Origin: Ctena decussata
Lineage: Eukaryota > Mollusca > Bivalvia > Lucinida > Lucinidae
Direction of reading: 5' to 3'
Assembly (NCBI GenBank): GCA_963989385.1
Contig: OZ022498.1
Span: 1,433,501-1,497,500 of the forward strand
Length of the DNA: 64,000 bases
Part shown: positions 45,659-57,357 of the stretch, in pieces
Numbering within the stretch: the first letter of the stretch is position 1
How the letters are laid out: every line of letters begins with the position of its first letter
Translations under genes and position numbers: made by a program
Notes under the pieces: model-generated
The model's database searches: none
The model's input: only the letters and a program-made list of their open reading frames with translations
Told to the model about the DNA's origin: nothing

Positions 45659-47930
45659 TGTTACGAAATGGATCTGATCGTCGACTATGTCGTCGAAATC
45701 ATTTTAATCCTTTCAATCAGTAGAGCTACAGTTTTTAGGGCTACATTATGCATGGGTTGTTTGTGAATACCTCTCGTGGACAGCGTATTGCATGATTTTA
45801 AGGTGAATACCTGCACGAGTCTTTTGATTGTGGACAGCGTGTTGCATGATTATAATGTGAATACCTGCACGCTTAGATTCGAGTTCCATGATAATTCTAA
45901 GGTGAATTGATGGATGTTATATTGTTGTGTGCCCAGATTCTGTGTTAAGACCTGAATGGTAAGATTTTATTATATTTATTTAGAATAGTTTGGCTAAGAA
46001 TGAAAAATGTGACTTCTGATTGATATGGTATAATTGCATATGTTGACTGATTTTGTTTATACTGACCATGCTGCGCATGGTATTTGTATATTAAGAAGTT
46101 TTGTAAACTACGGAAATAGTTTATATCACTGATGTTGGTTGCAATGGTGTGCGTCTATTTGACGTCCAGTGACGTCAGTTGCATTCATGTTATCAGTGAC
46201 GTCAGTTGCATTCATGTTATTCATGTGACGTCAGTTGCATTCATGTTATTGCGACGTCAGCACTTTTTATATTAGTTTCACGTATACGTGGCCTATAGAA
46301 GTAGATTGATTTGTAATGGAACTAATTTATATACTTGTGACGTCAATTGACGCCATAGCATGCACCGCATTATTTGACGTCCAGTGATGTCAATTGCATT
46401 CATGTTATTCAGTGACGTCAGTTGCATTCATGTTTTTCATGTGACGTCAGTTGCATTCATGTTATTGCGACGTCAGCACTTTTTATATTAGTTTCACGTA
46501 TACGTGGCCTATAGAAGTAGATTGATTTGTAATGGAACTAATTTATATACTTGTGACGTCAATTGACGCCATAGCATGTACCGCATTAAGGTTTTTTTTC
46601 CATATGTTATTATGGTAACATTTGGTCGTCATGCGTTTGATTTGCCTTCACTAGATGACGTCATATGGTATAACATCATTGGCGTCATGATGTCAGATCA
46701 AACGTTATGATCCCAAATGTGTTAGAAATGCTTATTAAGTTATTATATTCTATGGCAAATGGTAATACGCTTAGTTTAAAGAAATGAATTAATTCATATG
46801 CGAGTTAGATTTTGGTCAATCAATTTAATGTAAATAGGTCATTTTTTAGATTCATTCATGTTTTATGTGGGATATGTCATGGTAATTCCTGTTGGCGTCA
46901 GTATACTTCTTGACAATGTTTGACGTCAGATCCTTCGACGCACATGCGTGGTAGGGTCTACGTTTCTTCATTGGCGGAAGTGGTAAGCACAATTTTGGCT
47001 TTACATCGTGAGCGCGAGTTGTGTCTAGTGACACGGCTGGCGTGTGCACGTTATGCTCGGCATTCGCCGAGGGCGTTGTATGGTATTTCCAAGACAGGCC
47101 CAAGTCTTACGTATTGTTATTATGTAGTTACAATGTATTAAGTGTAAGTTCGTTATTTTTAGGCACATCAAGTCCGGCAGTCAGCTGTTAGGGCTTAGAG
47201 CCACGTCTCACCTGGAGATTCGATATACGTCTCCAGGTTAATACCAACCCGGGTAGAGCAGTTACAACGCCCTTGTGCATGTTTTCCTAGCAGAGGCGGG
47301 AAGCACAAAATATCGGCGAAGGCGATCTTATTCCTGCGGAGGTGAAAGTGGTACAGTGTTCGTCCACTATAGTGTGTCTTGTTATATATAGACTGGTCCC
47401 TGGAACGATCCAGGGAGCGACCAGTATATAAACGTGCGCGTACTAGTATAAGTTGGTGTTCCTCATGATATATGGACTGGCCCATGACATGATCCAGGGA
47501 ACGACAAATTGAAGTCTACCAACATAAGGCCTTGTTTTTTTTTGTATGAGCTCAAACTAACGTTTTTTGTTCTTTGTATTTTCCTTTAGTTCATGGCGCT
47601 GAGCCGAGTACGGTGTTGACGTCAGACGGTAATCTATTTGCGTATTGTACGCAAATCGATTACAGATTTGAAACAAACACCTTACTTGGGCCAGCGACAT
47701 GAACTGATATGTGTTGTATATTATTGTAATTGTGACAGTTGTAAATTGTATTGTTGTATATAGAATTTACATTATAAATAAACTTCAAAAAATTCTAACG
47801 TTGTTAGAGTTTCCTTGTTAGTGTAATACACTGGTAGATAACCCTTTAACCGGAAATCACCCTCCGCCGTCCTGGCGACGCATAAGGCTCTACACCCGTG
47901 TCGACCGTGTGTAAAACCTTCTGCGTAACA
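45659..47930 (+). repeat. 3' LTR (2272 bp)
   Basis: Same ends as the 5' LTR and preceded by a purine-rich aggggaaac. Relative to the 5' LTR it lacks ~35 bp near 45740 and ~70 bp near 45890. It carries an extra ~200-bp tandem duplication of the CRE zone (the block cgtatacgtggcctatagaa occurs at 46282 and again at 46497). Confidence 0.93.
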
Positions 47931-47935
47931 AGTGT
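47931..47935. repeat. 5-bp target-site duplication AGTGT (right)
   Basis: Exact partner of 40728-40732. Confidence 0.9.
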
Positions 47936-48065
47936 TAAATCTTCGAGAGGGTTGTAATAGGATAAACGGCATTGGACTGTATGAGAAGTAGGTTATTCTC
48001 CAAATAAAACAATAGACTCCACGTTTCAGGGCAATGAACTTACTAATTTCTTTAAAAGGAACTAT

Positions 48066-48330
48066 AATCATGACAGTCAAGAAACGGAAACTAAGGTGGT
48101 TTGGCCACGTCTCAAACCCATCTGGTTTAGCAAAGACAATTGTACAAGGAACAGTGAAGGAAATAGAAGAGATAGACAGAAGAAGTGGGACGATTTAAGA
48201 AATGGACAGGAATGGGCTTTGTCAGCACAACTGGGGCAGCTGAAAACAGGACTAGGTAGAAAGGGATTATTATCATCCATCATGTAGTCATCTGTGGTCC
48301 CCTAGCGACATTGCAAGGCTATGAGAATGT
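48066..48330 (+). pseudogene. LINE ORF2 carboxyl-terminal remnant
   Basis: The plus strand reads MTVKKRKLRWFGHVSNPSGL then AKTIVQGTVK, the typical conserved tail of a non-LTR retrotransposon polyprotein. After a frameshift near 48160 it continues RRDRQKKWDDLRNGQEW. Stops follow. It is probably the same LINE type as the reverse-transcriptase remnant at 13190-14110, 5'-truncated here. Confidence 0.7.
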
Positions 48331-48334
48331 CATT

Positions 48335-48720
48335 CATTATCTTTTTCTTTTTTAGTATATAACATTTGGCCTTTGCAAGCAAAAGTTAAAGCTTTTTGTG
48401 TCACCAAATAGTAGCAACATTCTTTGGTAGCGCGCCAGCGGTCACCATACTTTGAGCGAATTTGGTAGCGTTACCGAAATGTGATATCTAACGCCGCCGC
48501 ATTGCCTTAATTAAACACAACACATTCCGTTGCAAGGGCGACGCTTCTAATGCGAATTTCGATTCTTCTATGTTGATCACCTGTGAAGCTGTCCACTCTT
48601 TTGTGGATTAGCATAGAAAATAAATGTTTTACCTATTTTGTATATTTTCTATCGCTTTTGATGTTTACGTTTTTTCTTATATTGCTTTATGTTGTACTGA
48701 GTGCGTATGTTATTGAATTT
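48335..48720. other. No recognised feature
   Basis: Unassigned sequence between the LINE end and the minisatellite. Confidence 0.4.
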
Positions 48721-48734
48721 GGTCTTTGGCATTT

Positions 48735-50420
48735 TTTTCCTTCTTCTTTTGACGTCTTGGTTGGGTTGTGCTTTTTTCCTTCTTCTTTTGATGTCTTGGT
48801 TCGGCTGTGCTTTTTTCCTTCTTCTTGTGATGTCTTGGTTGGGTTGTGCTTTTTTCTTTCTTCTTTTGATGTCTTGGTCGGGTTGTGACTTTTTTCCTTC
48901 TTCTTTTGATTTCTTGGTTCGGCTGTGCTTTCTTCCTTCTCCTTGCGATGTCCTGGTTAGTTGTGCTTTTTTTCTTCTACATTTGATGTGTTGGTTGGGT
49001 TTTGCCTTTTTTCCTTCCCTCTTTTGATGTCTTGGTTCGGCTGTGCTTATTTCCTTCTTCTTTTGATGTCTTGGTCGGGTGGTGCTTTTTCCTTCTTCTT
49101 TTGATGTCTTGGTCGGGTGGTGCTTTTTCCTTCTTCTTTTGATGTCTGGGTCGGGTGGTGCTTTTTACTTCTTCTTTTGATGTCTAGGCCGGGTTGTGCT
49201 TTTTCCTTCTTCTTTTGATATCTTGGTCGGGTGGTGCGTTTTCCTTCTTTTGATGTCTTGGTCGGGTTGTGCTTTTTCCTTCATCGTTTGATGTCTAAGT
49301 CGGGTTGTGCTTTTTCTCTCTTCTTTTGACGTCTTGGTTGGGGTTTTTCTTTTTTCCCTTCCTCTTTTGATGTCTTGGTCGGGTGGTGCTTTTTCCTTCT
49401 TCTTTTGATGTCTTGGTCGGATGGAGTTTTTTCCTTCTTCTTTTGATGTCTTGGTCTGGTTGTGATTTTTCCCTTTTCCTTTTGGTGTCTTGGTCGGGTG
49501 GTCTTTTTTCCTTTATTCTTCAGATGTCTTGGTCGGATTGTGTTTTTTCCCTTCTTCTTTTGAAGTCTTTTGAAGTGCTTTTTCCCTTCTTCTATTAGTT
49601 TCTTAGTTGGATTTAGCTTTTTTACTTCTCCTTTTAGTTTCTTGGTTGTTTTGTGATTTTTCCCTTCTTCTTTGGATGTCTGAATTGAAGCGTGCTTTTT
49701 CCCTTCTCCTTTTGATGTCTAAATTGGAATATGTTTTTTTTTCCCTTCTTCTTCTAATGTCTTGGTTAGGTTGTGCTTTTTTTCAATCTTCTTTTGATGT
49801 CTTAGTTGGGTAGTGATTTTCCCTTCTCTTTATCAAGTCTCTGTTGCCTTGGGCTGTTTTTCCTTTCTTCTTTAAAGTCTTGGTTGGTTATGTTGCGCTT
49901 TTATCCTTCTTCTTTTTGATGTCTTAGTTGGAGTGTGCTTTTTCCGTTCTTCTTTTGATGTTTTGATCGTGTTATGCATTTTTTCATTTCTTCTTTTGTT
50001 GTCTTGGTTTGGATGTGCCTTTTCCCCTTCTCTTTTTGATGTCTTGGTTGAACTGTGCTTTCTTCCCCTCTTTTTTGATGTCTTGGTTGGATTGTTTTTT
50101 CTTTTTTTTCTTGTAAAGTCTTGCATGGGTGTCTTTTTCCCCTTCTGCTCTTGATGTCTTAGTCGTGTTATGTCCCCCCCCCACCCCACCCATTTTTAAA
50201 TAAAGTCTTTTACAAATTGTGCCTTTTGATGTCTTGGTTTGGTTGGGTTTTTCCCCTTTTTTGTTTTGATGTCTCGGTTGGATTATGCTTTTTTCCCTTC
50301 TACTTTTGATGTCTTGATCGTTTTGTGCTTTTTCCCTTTTTTTATGTCTTGAATGGATTGTGCTGTTTTGTGCCTTCTTCTTTTGATCTGTTGGCTGGGT
50401 TGTGCTGTGCCTGGGTTTCT
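48735..50420. repeat. ~42-48 bp pyrimidine-rich minisatellite
   Basis: Roughly 35 imperfect copies of ccttcttcttttgatgtctt followed by ggtcgggttgtgctttttt. Unit length varies by a few bases. The right half is more diverged. One strand is almost purely pyrimidine over long runs. Reading frames on both strands across it are repeat artefacts. Confidence 0.93.
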
Positions 50421-50589
50421 TCATTCATTGTTTATCAGTGATGTTAGCGTGCATTGGACATTTTCAAAGGTTTTATCTGTTTAAAACGGAATATGATTAT
50501 ATGAATCAGGTCGAATTAAGGTTAGTCGGTACTAACCCGAGTTAGTCCGCCCAGTCTATTTTGTGCAGTAAACATTCTATGTGGTAAGA

Positions 50590-50670
50590 CAGACAGATCT
50601 GAGCAAACAGTGCAGACCCAGATCAGACTGCTCTGAAAGGAGTCTAATCTGGCTGTCTCTGTTTGTCGTT
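50590..50670. repeat. R2-like palindromic core
   Basis: gagcaaacagtgcagaccca..gatcagactgctc..aggagtctaatctgg..ctgtttgtc: an inverted pair akin to the core of the R2 family and the 30.6-kb block. Confidence 0.5.
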
Positions 50671-50674
50671 CCCA

Positions 50675-51130
50675 CTGCAGCTTATGGACACATTACTGCT
50701 CTGTAAAAGGAAACTGTTTCGTTTGCAAAATAATTTTGGTAGTTATTTTAGGTGTCCCAAATTTTAGAACTTTTACTTTAGTTCCGAAATGCGTTCGATA
50801 TTTAAGCAGTTTTATCATCATCATTAAACCTGTCATAAAGGCCACCTCTACTGAGCAAAACCTTGTATTAAAAGGCCAAAACTTCACTCCCAAAGCAGTA
50901 TTTAAGGTAAATTGACCTGATTTAAGCTAGCACCTGTCTTAAGCCAGACATTTTGGGCCTTCTCTTTGAATGCTTGCTTAAGACAGATTTGACTGTATTT
51001 CAAAGTTGTTTGAGACTTTACGCCTGACCTTATTTTTACAGGTTTCGGAAAAAAAAAAAAAAACATAGAAAGAGCGTATAGAAAACATGTTTAATACACG
51101 TATAGAATATAACATATAAAGGCAAAGTAT
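50675..51130. other. No recognised feature
   Basis: Unassigned; poly-A at about 51050-51063. Confidence 0.4.
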
Positions 51131-51136
51131 CTTCAT

Positions 51137-51521
51137 AGAGGGTTATCATGCGAACCGAACAACCGACTAAATGTTTTGTACCACTTCAGAAACTGAGGGT
51201 GAGGTTGGGCCTGTAAAATCAATTTAAGCCCCCCAGTAATTCATTACTGACCGTTCCAAGGCGGTAGTTCTGTTGTGGTTCTCTGTTGCCTGTTTTTGGT
51301 GTCAGAGTTTCTGTGATGTTTTACCTTATGTATGTTCTTATTATTTTTGATTCGGTTTGAGTTGCTGAGTGACCACCTTTTGGGAACAAGCTGCTCACTC
51401 GGTTGGCCATATGTTCTCTGTATCTTGATTATTTGTAATCTTAGTTGTTTCCAACTATGGTTTGAGGGCTGGATTTGGATTTTGATTGTTTCAGTTCCTG
51501 GTCTTTGCATACTTTTTACTT
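51137..51521 (-). repeat. Interspersed repeat R4, truncated inverted copy
   Basis: Nearly identical, inverted, to 32797-33180, with only a few differences seen by eye. Ends sharply at agagggttatcatgcg and at actttttacttc. Confidence 0.85.
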
Positions 51522-51744
51522 CTATATAAATATATACTAGAAGAGTCACTAGCGTGGCAAGCTGGATTCTGATAAGTCTAAAAGCTAGTGTGTGTTCCTA
51601 GGTTTTACATTTTCAATCCCAAATTTAAACTTTTCAGAACAAAGTTTCGAAAAATCTATTTTCACAAACCATTAAGTTTGAAAATAACCCCACTTTGAAA
51701 GTCAAAACTGATAAATCCCTGAAAAGCTCTAAAACACGTTGTCA

Positions 51745-52065
51745 ATCCTTGGACACGGATTGACTACGTGTTTTAAAGCTTTTCAAGGAGTCATGAGTGT
51801 TACCCACGGATTGACTACGTGTTTTAAAGCTTTTCAAGGAGTCATGAGTGTTACCCACGGATTTACTACGTGTTTTAAAGCTTTTCAAGGAGTCATCAGT
51901 GTTACCCACGGATTTACTACGTGTTTTAAAGCTTTTCAAGGTGTCATCAGTGTTACCCATGGATTTACTACGTGTTGTAAAGCTTTTCAATGAGTCATCA
52001 GTGTTACCCACGGATTTACTACGTGTTTTAAAGCTTTTCAATGAGTTATCACTTTTAACGTTGGT
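51745..52065. repeat. 51-bp minisatellite, ~6 copies
   Basis: Unit ctacgtgttttaaagctttt caaggagtcat(g/c)agtgttacccacggatt. The period of 51 is a multiple of three and both strands stay open. The minus frame reads KTRSKSVGNTDDSLKSF repeatedly. No splice sites or start context support a gene. Confidence 0.88.
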
Positions 52066-52069
52066 TTGA

Positions 52070-52970
52070 AAGTTCTTGGTCCATGGTTTGAATCTTTCAA
52101 ATTGTAAATATTTTGAAACTTTGGTTTGAACGTGTACTGTTGTTTTCGAAATAAATGTTTCGAAACTGGGGTTTGAAAAGTTCAAACTTGGGTCGAAAAT
52201 TTGAAGCCTAATTTGAGCTCAACCCAAGGCTCGACAATTTAAACCTAAGTTTGAAGATTTATTATGCTACGTACTAACACCAGGTTTTCAGGTCTAGTAC
52301 CTAGGGGTCGAGTGCATAAAGAAGGCGTAAACTACACCGGCGCAACATAGTCATTCATGATCTTCTGTTTAAGAACCAATTTTGTTATAATGTTGTAAAT
52401 ATGTTAACTTGTGAAAGAGGGCCCCAAGGAAGATTGGTTGTACCAATTGGGTCACCCTCTAAAATTAAAGAATTACTTACTTTCTTAATAATTTCATTGT
52501 TTCTGTATGCATTCTTTCAAAGTGCAGCGCAGTGAATGTGAAGTCATTAGAACTTTCAGACGATATTCGCGATTTTATCGTGTGTTTCATAATTTGTTTT
52601 ATTTAATCGTCCCCCAACATCCGAAACCGAAAGTAGGCTGTTGCTTCAAAAATGGGGAGGTTTAAACGTGAAAACAAGTAAACTCTCAGTAAAAACAAGA
52701 CCACCAGTTAAAAGTACTTACGAGAACGCATTCACTGCGCTTTAATCGCTTTAAGACTGCATTTTGGCAACAAAGAAGTTATCTTGAAAATACCTAACCA
52801 CGAAGCAATAGTTGTACTGGAAATTCCAGTATTTCTTGTGGCGTGAAAACCACCTGATCATCAACCCTGTTTAAGGACAATTTTGAGCTCTTAAACTCAA
52901 AATTTTAAAATGTTTCCAATACCGCCAAAAAAAAGTGAAAAAAAAAAAAATAAATAAATAAAAATAGAAA
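52070..52970. other. No recognised feature
   Basis: Begins with a run of gaaacttggtttgaa-like words, probably decayed minisatellite, then unassigned sequence with A-rich tracts at ~52930. Confidence 0.4.
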
Positions 52971-53370
52971 TCCCATTTGCGATTGAAATATTCCCGCCTA
53001 AGCAGGGCTCAAACCGGATTCGCCAGACCAGCATGCCAGCGCTCAACCTACATAGCCGGGGCTCCAAATATGATAGGAAACCGTTCGTATAGCTCTAATT
53101 CATCAAAGTATGGTGGCTGGTTTGTGCCATTTCGAGTTTTCGCGGTGAAAAGACGTCACGCGAAAAGATGAAAAGACGCCATGCGAAAAGGCAAAGTGTG
53201 CAATTGAATCCCATTTACGATTGAAATATTCCCGCCTAAGCGGGGCTCAAAGCGGGTCCGCCAGACCAGCAGGCCAGTGCTCAACCAACATAGCCGGGGC
53301 TCCAAATGTGATAGGAAACCGTTCATATAGCGCTAATTCATCATAGTATGGTGGCTGGTTTGTGCCATTT
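52970..53370 (-). repeat. Duplicated ~240-bp unit with tRNA-like sequence
   Basis: The segment attgaaatattcccgcctaa..gccgggg ctccaaat..gtggctggtttgtgccattt occurs at 52981-53135 and 53220-53373. On the minus strand ggagccccggctatgttggt then gagcactggcctgctggtct resembles the tRNA-like SINE head at 58697, lacking a good T-arm. Confidence 0.7.
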
Positions 53371-53905
53371 CGACTTTTCGCGGTGAAAAGACGTCACGCG
53401 AAAAGATGAAAAGACGCCATGCGAAAAGATGAAAAGACGCCATGCGAAAAGATGAAAAGACGCCATGCGAAAAGATGAAAAGACGCCATGCGAAAAGACA
53501 AAGAGACGAAAAAGCGTAATGCGAAAAGACAAAAAGAAGACATAACACCATGCGAAAAGACGAAAAGACGAAACCCGCCACGCGAAAAGACGAACTTTCA
53601 GTCCCAAAAGGCAGATAAACGCCATGCGAAAAGACGCCATTTAAAACTTTTATTTAGTCGTTTTTTGGCATGACGTCTTTTTGTCTTTTTGCATGGCGTT
53701 ATTTCGTCTTTTCGTGGTTTTCGCGTGGCGTTATTTCGTCTTTTCGTCTTTTCACGTGGCGTAATTTCATCTTTTCGTCTTTTTGTGGGGCGTTATTTCG
53801 TCTTTTCGTCTGTCTATTCGTCTGGTGTTGTTGTTTGTTTTCTTTTCGTCTTTTTGCATGGCGGTATTTTGCCTTTTTATTTTTTTGCTAGTCTTTTTGC
53901 ATGAG
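53140..53905. repeat. Inverted minisatellite (gaaaagacgccatgc)
   Basis: Up to ~53640 the unit is gaaaagatgaaaagacgccatgc (about 23 bp, shorter variants later). From ~53660 to 53905 the same motif runs in the opposite direction (gcatggcgttatttcgtctttt). The switch point is near 53650. Confidence 0.9.
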
Positions 53906-54163
53906 TAAATGATTCAAGTAATACATCAGTTTCATCTGAAGATATGATAGAACTCCAACATCGAGTGAGACCCCAAGGCCTTGCTCCTTGCCGAGAACCC
54001 CGATGCATTCTCGCTGAGTTGTCTTAAATTTTAATCGTGAGTCAACTTACATGTTTTGTCAGTATTTGATTAGAGCAATATTTTCATAACAGTCCAAATT
54101 CATGTTCCCTAATTGTCTAAAATTTCCGACAGATTAACTCTGTCGTTACCTCAGAAAGGTAAA

Positions 54164-54400
54164 ATGAGCCCCGACACGACAAAACACACAAAGTGGCATG
54201 TGCGCCCTGCGAAGACTCATACCAGCCTTGGCGTCCATTCAGTCTGATCAGAGTCTTCGTTGTCCGCATGGAACTAGCTTAGATTCTTAGCTACCATTTA
54301 AGCACACTGCGAAGATTCTGATCAGATTGGGGGATGTCCAGGCTGATCTGAGTCTTAGCTTGGTGCAAATGCCACTTTATTGGTTTTGTCGTGTCAAATC
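54164..54400. mobile_element. MITE family M1, copy 6
   Basis: Left end gagccccgacacgacaaaac and right end ttattggttttgtcgtgtc. Both internal modules (cagtctgatcagagtcttcg and its partner) are present. Confidence 0.85.
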
Positions 54401-54972
54401 ATTAAGAATGCAACAAGGTGACGCATGGTCGACATTTATCATTACAGCAATAATGAATAAGCATTCAGATTCAATGGATTATGGTACACACCTGATATAT
54501 GGTAAAAAATGTATCCGATGTTCGTTTTTACAAATGATAATGTGCAAATGCTAATACAGAAAACTAAAATTAAATAAATAGTTTTATTCTTAAAAAAACA
54601 AACAAAAAAAAAACAAAAAAAAAAACAGTGAAATGCTATTAATAACAGTTACTGAGGTATGCTGACAATTTAAAAACATGAAGGCGTGATGCTTGGCTAC
54701 CGACAATGAGTCCAGTTCGAACCTGTTTTCCACATGTTTAGCTTGTGCATTTTTTATTCAAGAATACACGTTGATACAAAGTTGTTTCAGAGTTAAATAG
54801 CTGGGTTCTTAAGACAAATAATTCTTTCTAGAAACAAGATTACGGTGGTATAAGCTTGACCCATATCGGCGATTGTACATGTAACATGACATTCATTGCA
54901 AGAAACTTTGGTAAGTCGACATCATCAGGCTTCTGAACCGCCCGGAAAGCTATCCTTTCCTCCTCTTTTCCA

Positions 54973-55036
54973 GCGGGCACACAACGTCGAAATGACGGCA
55001 ATACCACGTCATTTCGACGTCCTGTGTCTGCCAGGT
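54973..55036. repeat. Hairpin related to 1529-1598
   Basis: ccagcgggcacacaacgtcg and its inverted partner cgtcatttcgacgtcctgtg..ccagg. Same outer ends (ccagc.ggcaca) as the 1.5-kb hairpin. Confidence 0.8.
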
Positions 55037-55039
55037 TAA

Positions 55040-55620
55040 ATCAAGTTTTGACATAATCGATGATCTGAAAAGAAAATCAAAAGACATGTATCAAATATCT
55101 GCTCATATTGCATTTTATTTTTCATAATCATCGTTTATACCTTTTATGCAAATAAACAGGCCATTGTAACTTTGATTTTCATACAGCTCAGGCCTTTTTG
55201 TGCTATTGTCCTTGTACCTATTTTCTATATATACGCGTGTCGTGTTGCTAAGTAGTTAAAGATGCCTTCTTGAAAATCTTAACATGCAAACATTTTGAGA
55301 AGATTTAAAGTAATGAACTTGTACGCGTTCTGGTAAGTAAGTAAGTAAAGACTTTATTTTGTGAGGGTAACAACATTTAGCACATACAATATAACATGTA
55401 ATAGCTAATCTTCCATGAGGCCTGGTGAAACAGCTCTGCAATCTATTTTATTTTTACCATCCCTGTCCTCTATGTTTTCGCTCATTTTCTTTCATTAGAA
55501 CTAAACTAACATGACTTCCTCTTTGTTTCCCGGAGAATAAAGCCGATCCGAAAGAAAGTCTTTTCTTAAGGGAAAAGGTGTTTATTTATACTACTTATTG
55601 ATACTAGAGAGTATCATCCT
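55040..55620. other. No supported gene
   Basis: Short (TAAG)n run near 55330. The stretch gtaagtaaagactttatttt resembles the start of some molluscan repeats but was not assigned. Confidence 0.35.
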
Positions 55621-55624
55621 TTAG

Positions 55625-57275
55625 GAGACAAGAGGACCAAGAAGCCCTGAATCGCTCACCTGAGCAAAACGGTCAAACTAGGACCATCATTTGAACAAAC
55701 CTGATAGTTTGAAACTGTCAAAATCTGAGAGACATTGGATTATCTTAACCTCTATTACTCAAAACGTTCATTTACTCATTTAGTTAACAGACTGTATTTA
55801 CCAAATTTTGCACCAAAATCTTCTATAATTTCCATTAACTCTTATGTTTAAGCATTTTCCTATATAAGAACACCAGAAAGCAAATTTGAACCTGCCGTAA
55901 AAAATCAGGGTCAACCCATGGTCATCTTGGTAGAACTTTAGTACTCAATGCTAAATGCCAAGTTTCAAGACAATCGGTCCTTTGGTTCTGGAGAAGATGA
56001 TTTTTGAAGACTTTTTACCATATATGGATGTGGCCACCATGTTGGCCATGTGACTTGGATCGCCTGAACAATTTTTCGTTTGCTCAACCCCTACAATACC
56101 AAATTTCAAGCATCTGAGCCAAGTGGTTCTGAAGAAGATGATTTTTGAATATTTTCCTATGTATTTCTATGGTTCGAACCCAGGACCCCTTCGGGTAAGG
56201 CCATTTCGAACCCATAGGCCACCATTTGAATAAACTTATTAAAGGACCATTAGGCAATGCTACATACCAAATATCAAACATCTGAGCCTAGCAGTTCTGG
56301 TGAAGTAGATTTTTAAGTTTATTTTATATTCAAACCCACAACTCCTGCCTCGATGCAGTTTTGAACCCATGCTTCGCCATTTAAACAAATTCGGTAGAAG
56401 TCTAATATAGAATGCTTCATACCAAATTTCCAGCATCTGAGCCTAGAAGTTCTGAAGAAAGAAGGTTTTTGAATATTTTTCAATGTATTTCTATAGTTCA
56501 AACCCAGGACCACCCCTGGGGTGGACCCATTTTGGTCACTAGGGCCACCATTTGAATAAACATGGAAAATGAATATTAGGCAGTGCTACATACCAAATTT
56601 CAAGCATCTGAGCCTAGCAGTTCTAAAGAAGAAGAGTTTTAAGTATATCTAATTGTCGATCACAAAAAAACCCTGCCGTAGAGCCATTTTGGGTCCTGGG
56701 GCCACCATCTGAATAAACTTCGTAGAGGTCCATCAGGCAATGCTACATACCACATTTCAAGCATCTAAGCCAACTGGTTCTTAAGAAAACATTTGAATAG
56801 ATTTTTGGTATCTCTATGGTTTAAACCCAGACCCCCCTGGGGTAGGCCTATTTTTTGGATCCTGGGACCCGCATTTAAATAAACTTAGTAAGGGACCACT
56901 AGGCAATGCTACATCCCAAACTTAAAGAATCTTAGCCAAGCAGTTCTGGAGAAGAAGAACAAACTTTGTGAAGGACTACTAAGCAATGATGCATACCAAA
57001 TTTCAAGCATCTGAGCCTCGTGGTTCTTAAGAAAAGGATTTTTGAATATTTTTCTATATATTTCAATGGTTGAAACCCAGGATTCCCTGCCGCGGGGCTA
57101 TTTTAGACCCTGGGGCTACTATTTGAATAAACTTGGTAAAGAAATATATATAAGCAATGCTGCATATACCAAATTTCAAGCATCTAAGCCAAACAGTTCT
57201 GAAGAAGAAAATGTTTGAATATTTTTCTATGTGTTTTTATGTTTTAAATCTAGGACTCCCTGCTGTGGGGCCATT
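55625..57275 (+). repeat. Molluscan satellite block 2
   Basis: About nine direct units of ~170-180 bp, each with 'gcaatgctacataccaaatt', 'tcaagcatctgagcc', a 'ttctgaagaagaag' stretch and 'ttttgaatatttttctatgt', then 'ggttcaaacccagga' and 'ggggccaccatttgaataaa'. Related to the 6.7-8.1 kb block and inverted relative to 61.9-62.6 kb. Confidence 0.88.
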
Positions 57276-57357
57276 CTGGACGACATGATATCGTACTGCG
57301 GTCGAGTCGCATCCATGACATTAATATGACGTCATTTCGACGTCATGGGCCTACTGA

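Larger units (their letters stand above)
40733..47930 (+). mobile_element. Ty3/Gypsy-type LTR retrotransposon, deleted copy
   Basis: 7198 bp, with LTRs 40733-42977 and 45659-47930, TG...CA ends, a 5-bp target duplication and a tRNA-Leu primer-binding site. The interior is only 2681 bp and holds a broken gag and the RNase H end of pol. Protease, almost all reverse transcriptase and integrase are missing. It is therefore non-autonomous but structurally recent: the last ~1.1 kb of the two LTRs differ at about five positions by eye. The family resembles tRNA-Leu-primed Gypsy elements of bivalves, but the clade was not determined. A diverged partial LTR of the same family is at 60467-61888. Confidence 0.92.

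Noticed and set aside
48735..50420. Phe/Leu-rich and Lys-rich proteins encoded by the minisatellite
   Set aside because: Open frames on both strands arise from stop-poor repeats; frames break as the unit length drifts.
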